In this document: piece after piece, positions 13,201 through 23,304 of the stretch
Position numbering within the stretch: the first letter of the stretch is position 1
Layout of the letters: the number at the start of each line of letters is the position of its first letter
Source: Hanleya hanleyi
Taxonomy: Eukaryota > Mollusca > Polyplacophora > Lepidopleurida > Hanleyidae
Direction: 5' to 3'
NCBI GenBank assembly: GCA_036873755.1
Contig: JAVTVY010020295.1
Span: 1-64,000 of the forward strand
DNA length: 64,000 nt
Position numbers and translations under genes: made by a program
The notes under the pieces: model-generated
What the model was told of the DNA's origin: nothing
The model's input: the letters and a program-made list of their open reading frames with translations, nothing else
Database searches by the model: none

Positions 13201-16088
13201 ACTATACCTCAGTCAAGATATAATACCTCCATCCAAAGAATTTATTCAACCTGTTTAATCAATTCAATTGCTACATATCTCTCAGGTTCATGTTCAAGAT
13301 AATGGCCAATTCCCACTATTGTTCAAGTTAATTCCTGGACAATGTTGTCTGACACCAGTGTTGGTGACACTGGTGCACAGCACATGGGCCACTGTGAGCT
13401 GTGGGTTGTTCTCTTGGCCTTTAACCTATGTTTATAACATGGAGCGGGTTTTCAACTATTGGAACTATGTAAATATGATAATATGGATGAACTATTCCCA
13501 CCATTCCAAGAAAGGACCAACAAGCTTACATAAAGATAACCCTGGCAATCTCAGGTCAAAAATATACCAGTAATATCATCAGTTGAAAAACTTGCTCCAA
13601 GTTATAAACATAGTGGAGAGCTCAAGAAAACAACCCGCAGCTCACAGTGGCCCACATGCTGTGCACCAGTGTCACCGACACTGAGGCCAGAAAACATTGT
13701 CCAGGTAACTTGATCTATAGTGGGAAGCTGCCATTGGTGTAGAATTTCCGACTTTGCTTTCCATGTATGTTTTCAGATTATACTTCTGAAATCTAAACTG
13801 TCTGAGATTTCCTATATACATGAACATTTATGTCACTATTGTTGTTGATTATCAAATGTTCTATTTTCAAAGAGAATAAATAACCTGCTCTTCTGTTATG
13901 AGTGATTGCATTGTACATCGCCAATAAATCCGGGTCACACTATATATTAGTTCAACGCATGCATGTGCATTGTTCACATCAAAAGCTGACCATGGTAAGG
14001 TCGATTAAATGTACATCTATGTCACTCAAATCAGAAAACATGGTTAGTTAGCCTTGTGGTTTCATTAAAAAACAGAAATAAATTAATTCGTAACAGAAGA
14101 ATGAAACTGATCTTGCCAACAATTAGGCTGACCATGATTAAGGAAACTTATTCATCAAAAAAAAAAACTATTTGTGAGGCAACAGGCAAGTGTTGTAGAA
14201 TCAATGGTAGAATAATTTTTAAGATAACAAAAATATTACTGGGAAAAGACGAGCATGGTCACACCAAATCAATTTTTTCAGATGATAAATCTCTAACCCT
14301 AGCCACAATAATCTGTCAGAAATTATAAGCTTGGGCTCTTTGAACCTAAGTGAGTGTGTATTTTGTAAATAGCCTTGGACTACCCTGTGCCACAGCTGGC
14401 TGTTCCTGCCTGTAACTGTGGTTCAGCACCCATAACATTAGGAAACCGGTACTCAAGTTTTACAATTTTCGATGCACAGGAATTAATTTAAGAAAAAAAA
14501 CAGTAGCATTGAATCTTCACCCCAGTTGTGTGACCCACTGTACATTTAGTTGGCAGCTAATGTAGAAGCTGACCTATTGTTCTCCACTCTCATTTAGTGA
14601 GAGTTGTCTGCAACAATACCTCATGAAATAAAGTTGCACACGTTGGAGGAAATATCTTGAGGAATTATTCCTCAATCGGGGTATTGTACCTTGATCGAGG
14701 TATAGGGAAAAAGGGCAATACCTTGATTGCGGTATAGGCCAATGTCAATTTTAGTTACAGAATGCAGACATTCACACATACCCCAGAAAGCATAAATCTG
14801 TTAACAGCATTGATGGTTTTATTCTTTAGTTAATTTCACAAGAAATCATTGCTTTGTTTTATGTGACTATTAATTTGACTCGACCAATTTAATATTTCCA
14901 AAATGAAAAATGTCTCAAAATGCAATGTTTGAGAAAAAATGCAGTGCAAACAAAATCTACATATGATGACTTGCTTCTATCTCAAGGTCATATCCAAATT
15001 GCATGAATGTCGACAATGGTCGATGCACTGACTGAATAAATATATTAGATAAATTGTCAGATGCATTGCACAATCTCATAGCATGTACACATGTGGCAGG
15101 GTCAGAATATCCAGACCAGATGTGACATGTCTGTTTTTTATGTGCACATACTAGCAGATTATGTTATGTGTCTGTCCATTATTGATTTATTAAGTAGGCC
15201 ACGGATTTTACAATGTAAAATCCGTGAGTAGGCCTTGCCTCTTGCGTCCTGCAATTTGTACATGACCTTCAATCAGATGGAAGTATTTCATCACATGCCA
15301 TTTTTATTACAGAATGAATTTCACTGAAAATGCAGGTGAAAGATCCATGCCCTTCAATGTATGAGTGGTTTCCCACATTTTCCAAAGATATATAAAAATT
15401 GAAGTTGACATAGACCTATACCCCGATCAAGGTACAGGCCTATACGATACAATAACTCTATAATAACTCGACGATCAAGGAATAATATCTCAATTATCAA
15501 GGTGTTTCCCCCAACCTGTTGTATTGTTATTATTATGGCCACATTTGTCAAATTTGTACATTTTTCTGTGTGTCCAGAAAAAACCCACCGATTGAGATTA
15601 GGCCATTATTATTAGACAGTAGGGATATTGTTGTCGTTAGCATTGTAATTAGCTCTTGGCGTAAATTTTGTTGTACGTTGAAATGTTGTTGTTGTCTAGA
15701 CAATTCCAAACGATGCTGCCAAAAGTCACATTGTGTGGCACATTGTAAAAGTTCACTTGTAAAAGTCACATGTATACTGTTAAAAAGAACTGGTTGAGCG
15801 AGACTAACAAATCAAATGTCTCTGACGGTTTCCGTAATGAAACTTCGTACTGCTGCGAGATGTTGAAAATTGGACACTGACTAACTCAACTCATTAAAAA
15901 AATATAGACCACACACCAGTTGCTCGAAACACCCCTCCATTTTGTAAGCTTCTAAAAACTGTGTAGTTATTTGAAACTACAGCTCGAGATGAAAACCGTG
16001 GACAGTTCAGCCAGACAAGTTTTGTCAAGCTGGCGATCCAAGAGCGATCAACAGTACATGTTCTCTGCAATACTTTCACAACTGACAT
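1208..16088 (-). CDS. MRPS15: Mitochondrial small ribosomal subunit protein uS15m (seven coding exons)
   Basis: Component of the mitoribosomal 28S subunit; uS15 family proteins bind the small-subunit rRNA. Coding exons, in gene order: 16088-15917, 12151-12047, 9108-9033, 8270-8222, 6844-6760, 5930-5872 and 1684-1208. All introns are GT/AG, the phases (1,1,2,0,1,0) join without a shift, and the product is 340 aa. The N-terminus (from MSVVKVLQRTC) is rich in R/S and nearly free of acids, as expected of a mitochondrial presequence. The family core is recognisable in exons 3-7: FKNVSELDSAPDAVKKLASL, then KLIAKWTIQIRTMTQH, then RRKQLKNLRKKDFERF, which parallels the vertebrate RKKMLKNLR segment. 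The C-terminal tail (about residues 235-340) is a long charged helix-prone extension, making it longer than the 257-aa human protein. The exon joins of exons 1-2 are the least certain because the transit peptide is not conserved. It is divergent from PACRG. Confidence 0.9.
2081..2222. repeat. Three-copy ~50-bp direct repeat
   Basis: The phrase CCTCAATAAACATTATCCCA followed by TGGCATGTGGGTATTAATCA occurs in two full tandem copies (about 2118-2166 and 2167-2205), plus a truncated third start. It lies in the last intron of MRPS15. No function is suggested. Confidence 0.8.
2623..2850 (-). mobile_element. SINE 3' portion, minus orientation
   Basis: Starts with GAGTGAGTGAGTGTACATGA then TTTAATGTCGCTTTCAACA, the reverse complement of the tail of the SINEs at 22951, 24923 and 26899. 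The homology-like region continues through TTTCAGTCATATCACGACG and into two tandem TTCCTATTCCTTTTCACACC units. Related phrases recur at about 10216-10351 and 61270-61430. The right border is approximate. Confidence 0.6.
3287..3327 (-). mobile_element. 41-bp SINE-tail micro-insertion with 12-bp target-site duplication
   Basis: Between two perfect copies of CTGCCTACTGAG (3275-3286 and 3328-3339) lies a 41-bp segment that starts TGAGTGAGTGATTG and contains ATTTAACGTCGCTTTCAAC. This is the reverse complement of the extreme 3' end of the local SINE. It is a 5'-truncated retroposition event containing only the tail. Confidence 0.85.
3540..5535. repeat. 45-48-bp minisatellite, about 40 copies, in MRPS15 intron 6
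   Basis: The tandem array has core AGCTTGGCAAATAGAAGCAA followed by a variable TACAGATGCTAYGAGTATAC and CTCGTAGAC segment. Subfamilies alternate (the CCTTTGAGTAAGCCCG type, the GGTATGAGTACACT type, the ATGAACAACTCAGC type) and form higher-order blocks: about 4020-4310 and 4320-4600 share order. Because most units are a multiple of three bases, reading frames stay open on both strands (plus: ANRSNTD repeats; minus: LLFAKLS repeats). These are not genes. Confidence 0.92.
9780..10140. repeat. Diverged 'TGACCTTGACC' dispersed repeat
   Basis: Several imperfect copies of the phrase GTGACCTTGACCATTGACCT ... GACCTCAAAATGGATA ... GGCTTCTTTGGAT occur within 360 bases, and similar wording occurs at 1-500. 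This is old repetitive sequence inside an MRPS15 intron with no coding signal. Confidence 0.55.
10216..10351 (-). mobile_element. Truncated SINE, 136 bp, with 11-bp TSD
   Basis: The insert begins AGTGAGTGAGTAGTAGGG (reverse complement of the CACTCACT tail) and continues TTTAATGTCATTTTCAACC and CAGTGATATCACGATGG. It is flanked by GCCTCGCATAG (10205-10215) and GCCTTGCATAG (10352-10362), an 11-bp TSD with one difference. It is a minus-strand, 5'-truncated copy of the SINE family seen elsewhere in this window. Confidence 0.78.
11477..11800. mobile_element. Short element bounded by a 15-bp perfect inverted repeat
   Basis: CCTACGAAGTAGGGT at 11477-11491 is matched exactly as ACCCTACTTCGTAGG at 11786-11800. 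A related copy lies in opposite orientation at about 52268-52577 and shares the ACTCACTCACTGACC, TCACCAGT-GATTCT and CTGCCTATATTAAGATG-type segments. Similarity between the two copies appears to extend past the inverted repeat (CATGGCAGTGTGACTAA), so the true element may be larger. Confidence 0.6.
12185..12762. mobile_element. Long-hairpin MITE (~578 bp)
   Basis: The termini are AAAGGATATGTGA (12185-12197) and its exact reverse complement TCACATATCCTTT (12750-12762). Most of the left half pairs imperfectly with the right half, for example the GGAGATATGATTGATC and GATCAATCATATCTCC segments. No target-site duplication is evident. It ends 33 bp upstream, in gene sense, of MRPS15 exon 2. Confidence 0.75.
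13301..13735. mobile_element. Inverted-repeat element with ~125-bp arms
   Basis: The left arm, about 13301-13424 (containing GGTGACACTGGTGCACAGCA and GGGCCACTGTGAGCTG), is complemented by the right arm, about 13609-13735 (CAGCTCACAGTGGCCCACAT and TGTGCACCAGTGTCACC). A ~185-bp centre separates the arms. It is a MITE-like foldback in an MRPS15 intron with no coding content. Confidence 0.8.
14642..15515. mobile_element. Candidate foldback element with GTTGGRGGAAA termini
   Basis: GTTGGAGGAAATATCTTGA at 14642 is approximately mirrored by CAAGGTGTTTCCCCCAAC ending at 15515. Inside, paired phrases such as ACCTTGATCGAGGTATA and CCCCGATCAAGGTACAGG recur on opposite strands. No clear TSD is seen, so the borders are approximate. 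Confidence 0.5.
15200..15226. repeat. Perfect 12-bp palindrome with 3-nt loop
   Basis: CACGGATTTTAC (15200-15211), AAT spacer, then GTAAAATCCGTG (15215-15226). All 12 pairs match. It lies inside the candidate foldback element. No terminator or protein-binding function is claimed. Confidence 0.85.
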
Positions 16089-16330
16089 CTTTCCTAAACC
16101 GGAAGCAGCATGTCAAATTTTCGTAGCTTTACGGCGTCTTTCGGGTATTTCCGCTAGCTCTCCATAGCTACGTGACGTCATGAATTAATCAACATACGGG
16201 TCTCGCTCAACGGTTGCCAGGCTACCCACAGTTATTGGTCGCCATTTTCGCCTATATCAACAGTCAGAAAGTTGGAAATTACAACAGTTCATCTCACAGC
16301 ATTTACAGCGCTCAAACTAACCTAGGGAAA
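16089..16330. promoter_or_regulatory. Bidirectional promoter between MRPS15 and PACRG
   Basis: The two start codons are 242 bp apart and divergent. Visible motifs: CCGGAAG (16099-16105, ETS/GABP type, close to MRPS15, a class common at nuclear genes for mitochondrial proteins); TGACGTCA (16173-16180, full CRE/ATF palindrome); GTTGCC-A-GGCTAC (16213-16225, one mismatch from the RFX X-box consensus GTNRCC-N-RGYAAC); ATTGG (16234-16238, inverted CCAAT); and GCCATTTT (16241-16248, YY1-like). No TATA box is obvious. The X-box lies ~106 bp upstream of the PACRG ATG, a position typical of ciliary genes. Motif function is inferred. Confidence 0.72.
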
Positions 16331-19300
16331 ATGGCAGCAGTAGCGAGATGTCAAAGCACGGCCTTCACATCTAAATCTTTACAGCAAAATACACAGGTAA
16401 GAAACTTGGGCGACCATGACATGAATTTGCAACAACAACAACAACGTTCAAATTGAAGTTCTCATTTTGGCGAATCAGAGAGGATATTTGGATTAATGAC
16501 CCCCAACTCCCGCTCTTGTCCAGTGGTCTCCCTCTCTAAGTGATCGTTCGTGCACCATCCCCCCCATTTATTTGTACAGGCATTGCATTTCTCTGGCAGT
16601 GGGGTTTTTGGACATGTATTTTTCTGGGAAGTCCTGTCATAGTTTATGCATTGCATTCATGGGGTGTTTTTGGGAAGCAAGGTTCACTTGGACCGATCTC
16701 AGTTGAGTATTGCATGAATATTGACACCGAAAACTAAGATAACTAAAACCACATTGATGTTATCAAAGACAGTTCTAAAACTACCCGCTAGGCCCTATGT
16801 TCATATTCTTGTCTAGCCGCAGACATTCTTGATGCAGACAATAGCCCTCTATTTTCGGCGGTGGTACTCGACAATGCGAGGGCTGCAATCAGACTCATCA
16901 TAGAATTTGATCATTGAGGTTGAAAAAACTTATCTTTTAGCATCTTGGCTAAAGTGCATCATTATTCAAAACAAATATTATATACAGACATCTCTATCAG
17001 TTTTTAAAATATATTTGCTCATATTCTCTGGGGGTCGATTAGATTGGAGGCTAAATTAGATTAGATGTCTAATGCCATTGAAGTTTGAATGTTCTGTATT
17101 GTCATGAAAGTAAGGTGCTACTCTGGTACTCCCAAGGCACATGAAAGTGTTGTCTGTGTTGTACAATATTATGGTTCTAATAACTCTTCTTCATTTTCCA
17201 TCCACAGGTTGGTAGTCCACCCTCAGCCGGAGCTTTCAAAGCCAGACCCTCGGGTCGTACAGCTTTCAGGAAGTTCTATGAAAGAGGTGATTTCCCCATC
17301 GCACTGGAACATGACACGAAAGGAAATAAAATTGCATGGAAGGTAAGCACAAACCATTATCTATCTAATCGGTTCCATATTGTGAATGTCTTTTGATGAC
17401 AAGCTGGCCGAGCCGCCCACCATGCTGCACAATCAGATATATTACATACTTAATATGTTGACAGATTGTTTTTGTATAAGTTAATGTATATACCTTTCTA
17501 AAGTGGAAATAAAACTGTTAATAATGCTCAGATTGTATGGTTTTTAGAACCACTGCACTACAAATAGGTATTGATGCACAGAAAAAGTGTAATTAATGGG
17601 AGGCTTCCACAGTAGGACTTGAAGTACCTGGATAGTCTGTATTGTTCAAGTCCCCCTTGCTTTTCAATAATGAAGTGAAGACAAATTAATCAATATTTTG
17701 GTTGGATGTTGTGCAGTCCCCCTGGGACTTTGTTACCATCTGCTCTATTCCACAACCTGGTTGATTTGATGTCATCTGGTCAATAGTTCCTTCACGTTTT
17801 TTCTGGTTACACCAAGCCATATTCGTAATTGTAGATATTCATGTTCACTGTTTTGTTTCATAAAATATCGATGTACATTGAAATGTGATTGATCTATTTT
17901 TTTCTGTATAGGTGGAAATAGAAAAATTGGACTACCATCATTACTTACCACTATTCTTCGATGGACTGTGTGAAACCAAACATCCATATGAGTTTTTCGC
18001 CAGACAAGGAGTACATGACATGTTGGAGCATGGTGGCTCAAAGATTCTCCCTGTTATCCCACAGCTTATAATCCCCATCAAAAGTAAGTAGGCTTTATTT
18101 TTCAAAGAGGCAGTTGCATGATTTTAATTGTTTTTGGGTAAACTCAGCATCATGATCACCTGCAACATTTGCCAAATGCTTTTCAAGTCGCGAAGTCTTG
18201 TATTTCATATTGGTACCAATATTGTTTGATTCTTCAGTTCAGTCTAAAAAACAAGATGAGAATGGGAAATGACTGAGATGGCGTCGGATAATGTGACCAG
18301 CTGTCCATCACGTCTTCGTTCTAAGCTAGTGTATGAAGTTGCAAAGCATCCTGCCCAGAATGCAGATGCACATTTTACAAAGTCATCTCGGGCCCTGGGG
18401 TCAAGTGCAGCCAGTGCTGTCATGTTTTTCAGAGAATGTCAGAATTTTCGCTTGAATGGCCGTGATATTAGAAAATGAGGTCACAGAAAAATTTGGGTGA
18501 AAAGCATCAGCAGCGGCAATCCAGTTGCTATTTTGCTTTCAGCCAACTAGGAATCAGGCATTCTGATCTATTTGAAAAGTAGCAATCTCGGGTTTTGAGC
18601 AAGAGCTTATGTATGCAACTTCAACTTCTGATGTGCTTTATCTGTCTTTATATGTTATTAAACTTAATGAAATTTGTCTTTATCTCTCTCTTCAGATGCC
18701 TTAAACACAAGAAACCAACAGGTTGTTTGCACCACACTGAAAGTATTACAGCATTTAGTGGTTTCTGCAGAGATGGTTGGCGAAGCTCTGGTTCCGTACT
18801 ACAGACAGATTCTGCCCATATTGAACTTATTTAAAAATAAGAATTGTAAGTTTTTTTTCTCCTGGTTCCAATCGTTATATGTTAATGTAATCTAATACTT
18901 GTAGAAAGCATGCAAATCTGATACAATGGCATTTGCATATGTCACTCTTAATAGATATGCATCTATATCTATCTTTTCTTAAAATTTCATGACATTTGTA
19001 TAATTATGAAAATTTACTGATCTACATGTAATCATCTTTGAGTACTCTCCTGACAAAGGACAAATGTTCATTGCAAAATGTGCAATGCCTTTGTTCTATG
19101 GATTAAGGTAAACAACATCTAATATATCTCATCTGGAGAGGTCAGTACAATCATTGTAGGAATGGTTGTTGAGACAACAGGGCCCCGCTGGAAAGCAGCC
19201 ATCTTGGCTGAGTTGGGCTACCCTGTATAAATATATTGAATAAATAAAAAAAGAAAATAAAACTTCACAGTAGCTTTGATGCTTAATTATCTATTTGATG

Positions 19301-19517
19301 CTTAATTTGTTTAGTCACAGCTTTTACTTAGTGTGCTTTTGTTTTATATTTTACAGTAAACTCCGGAGATGGCATCGATTACAGCCAACAAAAGAGAGAA
19401 AACGTTGGAGATTTAATTCAGGAAACGCTAGAAACATTTGAAAAACGTGGTGGAGAAGATGCTTTCATCAACATCAAATATATGGTCCCGACATACGAGT
19501 CCTGCATGCTCAACTGA
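16331..19517 (+). CDS. PACRG: Parkin co-regulated gene protein (axonemal inner-junction protein), five coding exons
   Basis: PACRG is a microtubule inner-junction protein of ciliary doublet microtubules, where it alternates with FAP20 to close the B-tubule onto the A-tubule. Coding exons: 16331-16396, 17208-17342, 17912-18083, 18696-18845 and 19357-19517; phases (0,0,1,1) join cleanly to 227 aa. Identification is unambiguous. Exon 2 carries [19 protein letters not shown], exon 3 [20 protein letters not shown] and [20 protein letters not shown], exon 4 [16 protein letters not shown] and [18 protein letters not shown], and exon 5 [15 protein letters not shown] and a C-terminal YESCMLN. The protein is an all-helical, HEAT-like fold. 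The short N-terminus (residues 1-22) is not conserved and lacks the longer leader of vertebrate isoforms. One conservative difference at the exon 4/5 junction gives Leu (TTA) where vertebrates have Val. Confidence 0.97.
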
Positions 19518-20200
19518 CAACCCTAAAAACCTATTGCAAATATGACTTTTGAACATTTTACCAGAGTAATGCTTTCTCTGTCGATACACGGATGTACCGG
19601 ACAGAGCCAAAATGGAATTCATGCAATCCGACTCGAGTGGCTGGGACAGACTTGTGTGAAACAGTATAAGTGACATTATGTAAAAATTCATGACTTCCTA
19701 TCATTATATACTAAGAAGTTATCAATGAAACTCTCATATCATATATCTGTGAGAATTGTGGTATATCCTTGTGCTTATTTAATATTTTTATTTAAACTAA
19801 CTTTCCTATCAATACCCTGCAGATGGTGTTGAGCAGTTTTACTCCTTTCGTATTAAAAAGGCACAGACCAATTCACAGAAAAATATATATACCCGAAGAT
19901 GGTAATTTTATCACTGGTATAACAGATTCAGTCCATCAGCAACTTTCCTATTTTGGAAATTCAATCTATTTCTGTTATTTAACCATATATACAAGGTATT
20001 CTGCTCTTTTGGCGACCCAAAAGTATGCAGATTGTATATTCATACATTACTTAATGCACATCAATGATCTATACTGTGATATGACGGAAGGAAACTGTAT
20101 ATGTTATAAGACACCTTTAATCTTCCCGTCTGCTGTAAATGTTATTTATTATAATGTAGATATGTACAGATAGTTAGATTGCCAAATAAAGAATGTAAAA
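19518..20200 (+). other. PACRG 3' UTR with polyadenylation signal
   Basis: AT-rich sequence after the TGA stop. An AATAAA at 20185-20190 (context GCCAAATAAAGAATG) is a good polyadenylation signal, giving a 3' UTR of about 680 nt. The open frame at 19823-20173 in this stretch has no recognisable domain and is not called as a gene. Confidence 0.65.
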
Positions 20201-22950
20201 CCTCAATTTTTGCATTTATTTTATTAAGTTCTAATAGGTGTGAACAGTTCTAAAAGATGCTGTCGGATATATTTCCTGGCATCAGTTGGCCGATCACTAA
20301 TCAATATATTATCAAGATGAATGTCGTGATATGACAGAACTATTGTTGAAAGCGGCACTAAATCATATTCACTCATGCGAGAGCTTAAATTCCTCGATAA
20401 AAAAAAGCACGCATTAAAAGTTGCATCCTGATCTGCAACTTGATTTGTGTTCATTAGGGATCGATGAGCATCTTATGCTAGTTATCTCAACTGCCAAAAA
20501 CCATTTAATCTGCCAGTTGGAGAATCATCTTGGATATCGATTTGGGCTCCTATTTCTGCCCCTCAGTGTGTAGTTCATCATAGTATTTTCCTTTACAAGC
20601 TGAAAAGCAGCGACGATGGATTTGAGCAGAAAAAAACCCCTGCTATAGTATTGACGCGGTCAATCGGTACTTCAATCCCCGAGAGAAATATTTAGTCAGG
20701 ATGGTGATTAATAATTTGTCTATCAATCACCTTTTACTTGTCAGTTCGGACACCACCAGTTTTTAACCGGAATGTGCATTTCAAGAAATACTCGATATAA
20801 AAGGAATCTGTTTGAATCTTTAATCAATAACAATATTTTATTCAGCTTGTTCATGACACCTATATCTATCAAGATCTATCGCTAGATCTAGATCTGTGTA
20901 ACCTCGAGCGCCAAAAATGTTAAGAATCCCACTTCTGGTGCACCAATTCAATATACTTTACCATTGGGTATAAACAGGAGATGGAATGCTCTCATTTAGC
21001 TGTTACACTTTTTTTTTGTGTCAGGGCCGCTGTAATCTCCAATCTACCCCGTGTATTTACGTACACTTCGCCCTGATAAGGTCTTGCCGCGAAAAGATGA
21101 CCGAGATGGTTACAGGTGGTCACCTGGCCGAGTTGTTGATCACATGAAGGGCGACAACTGTGGTCTGCAAGAACTTCTCAATCACATCATGGGAGACAAC
21201 TCATGTGTAACCTTCCGAGCTTCTTAAAAAAAAAAGAGAGAAAAAAAGAGATGTTGGTTCGGGGAAGGACGACTGACTGACTGTGCTGCAGGCTGGTGAC
21301 GACCTCGACCTTATATCCCGAGCTTTATTTGTTTCATAAAATACCGGTACCGATACCCCGTCTGTTTTGACCATGGGAGGAGCGCCACTGTTTCGCTCTT
21401 TTTTATTTCAATGTACTCCGAAGCATTTGCGTACACTTCGCTATCCATAAGATGGCTTGCGAATCGTGTGTCTCCATTATCGCGGAGCGATATCCAGTAC
21501 TTCACCGGATTCTGTTCGGCCTTCATCCGGCGGAGAACAGACCCGAGAAATCTGATAAATTACAGGTTTTCATACCACTTCTGAAACAAATATTGCCTGG
21601 GCTTACAAAATATATAGGTATGTATAACTTTCGTATCGTCCAAGAGGTGTGGTGGATCTGAAATTTTGAACAAGTAGTTCATCACATGACTCGAAAATGG
21701 CGAGTTACGTTGGGGGTACGTCGGTAGACTTTAGCTGATTGGCTGACGAAGTCACGTGGTATTGATTTATGGAAATTCCCTCCTGCAGTTGCCGAAAGTA
21801 GGCTGAACATGGATACACACGATCCCAGGGTCAGTCTTACTGCGTATAGATGACCGAGATGGTTACAGGTTGTACTCCGAGGGTCAAATCCCGAGACGGA
21901 ATATCTGGAAGATATCTAGGGATTGATACTCAAAGTATCTCAAAGGTGGGATAGCTTTATTTGTCAACTCACAGTCTAGCTGATTAGCCTTGCGTCTAAT
22001 TACAGTCGGGGTGACTTTCCTTTGGCGTAATAATCACATTCCTGGTAGAGTGAACAAATCCAGTCGATGATCGCCTTTTATAGATCGCTGTTGACTGCTG
22101 GCTGACCCCTCTAGTATCAATCTTGGGAGAGAATATCTGAAAGATACCGTCTTCAGGGTCTTCGTCCGTATCTTCCAGATATTTCGTCCCAGGATTTCAT
22201 CCCCAGAGTAACCACTGTGTAATTCATAAAGTGCACCAAAGCACTCGAAGCCTCGAGAACTCTTTGCCTTTAAATCATTTATCTAAGTTAAGTTAAGTTA
22301 AGACTTAAGTTTAGCTGTCTACAATATGTCAATAAACATGGATTTATCGAACAACAGTGAAAGTAATTAGCGTTAACAATAACGATGTAGTTACCTTTAA
22401 ATCAAATGAAGTCAGTCGATATCAAATCTCTGACAAATCTATCGTGGCTATAATTTGTGTCATACTATATCGCGTACAATAATATCCGGGGACCTGTAGA
22501 CGTTCGCCACCAATTATCGTTATAACTGAACTGGAAATATTAATAGTGAAGTTTCTATGCCGTGATCAGTATTGGTCAGTTCTAAACCAATTGGTACTGA
22601 CCTGTTACTGTGCAGTTACATGCGGTTATATTGTAGGCTATCCAGTTCCAAGTTGCAACAGACCAGTATCAACCTTTGACCTGCAACAGGTCGTTGTCAA
22701 GAGGTTGGTAATGTACATCATGGGTCATTTTTTGCAGTACGATCCTGTCGAAAACTTACATCTCATATATCTGTTACTAGTTGGTACCAGCCTGTCCAAG
22801 TTTGCCTGTGTAGAAGACGCTAGGGCGTTAAGGCGTCACTGCGTTAAGACGGACGTTCAGCAACGCAATCATCACCACCGCCACCACCACCACACCCTCC
22901 CCTCCCCCCCCACTATCGCCACCATCTCTCCCAAACGCGTTCGATCGCAC
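20201..22950. other. Intergenic region with tRNA-like repeat fragments, no gene seen
   Basis: No exon or ORF with family resemblance is visible. TGACCGAGATGGTTACAGGT occurs at about 21098 and 21851. At the second site it is followed by GAGGGTCAAATCCCGAG, resembling A- and B-box positions of a Leu/Ser-type tRNA, so these look like a second tRNA-derived SINE family or decayed tRNA copies. CGTACACTTCGC occurs twice (about 21058 and 21430). The frame ending at 22980 contains a CACCAC-coded His run and then enters a SINE, so it is not supported as a gene. Confidence 0.5.
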
Positions 22951-23304
22951 AGCGGTGGTCTAATGGTTGAAGTGTCGTAAGCGGTAGGTACTGCATTCAA
23001 TCCCAGGTCGGTTCATACGAAAGACTTGAAAGAAAAATGGAACTTGTTGCTTCCTCGAGTACACTCAGCATTAAGACGATAGAACAATGACTGGTTCGCT
23101 CGGTGTCAGTATAATGGAACCGAGTGGGGTGTCATGTCTGCCTACGGCATGATATTTCAATGGGACAGCACTATAAAATGGCAGCATTAGATCTGCTCTG
23201 GTACAAGTAGGTACCCCGGCTCCTCCCCCTCCCTTTCCTTCCTCGTCTTGATATAGCTGAAAAATGTTGAAAGCGACGTTAAACTCTATTCACTCACTCA
23301 CACA
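22951..23304 (+). mobile_element. tRNA-derived SINE, copy 1
   Basis: The head is AGCGGTGGTCTAATGGTTGA. The A-box TGGTCTAATGG fits TRGYNNARNGG, and a B-box-like ATTCAATCC (one mismatch from GWTCRANNC) lies ~45 nt downstream. This copy lacks the GACCTC segment present in the other two. The body runs to a tail of GTTGAAAGCGACGTTAAACT then CTATTCACTCACTCAC. The left flank (CCCAAACGCGTTC, about 22931-22943) is repeated just after the tail (CCCAAACGCGTTC, about 23306-23318). That is a plausible TSD and marks this as the original insertion. Confidence 0.85.

Noticed and set aside
22546..22980. 144-codon ORF with a His-rich segment
   Set aside because: It runs into the SINE, the His run comes from a CAC repeat, and no domain or splice support is visible.
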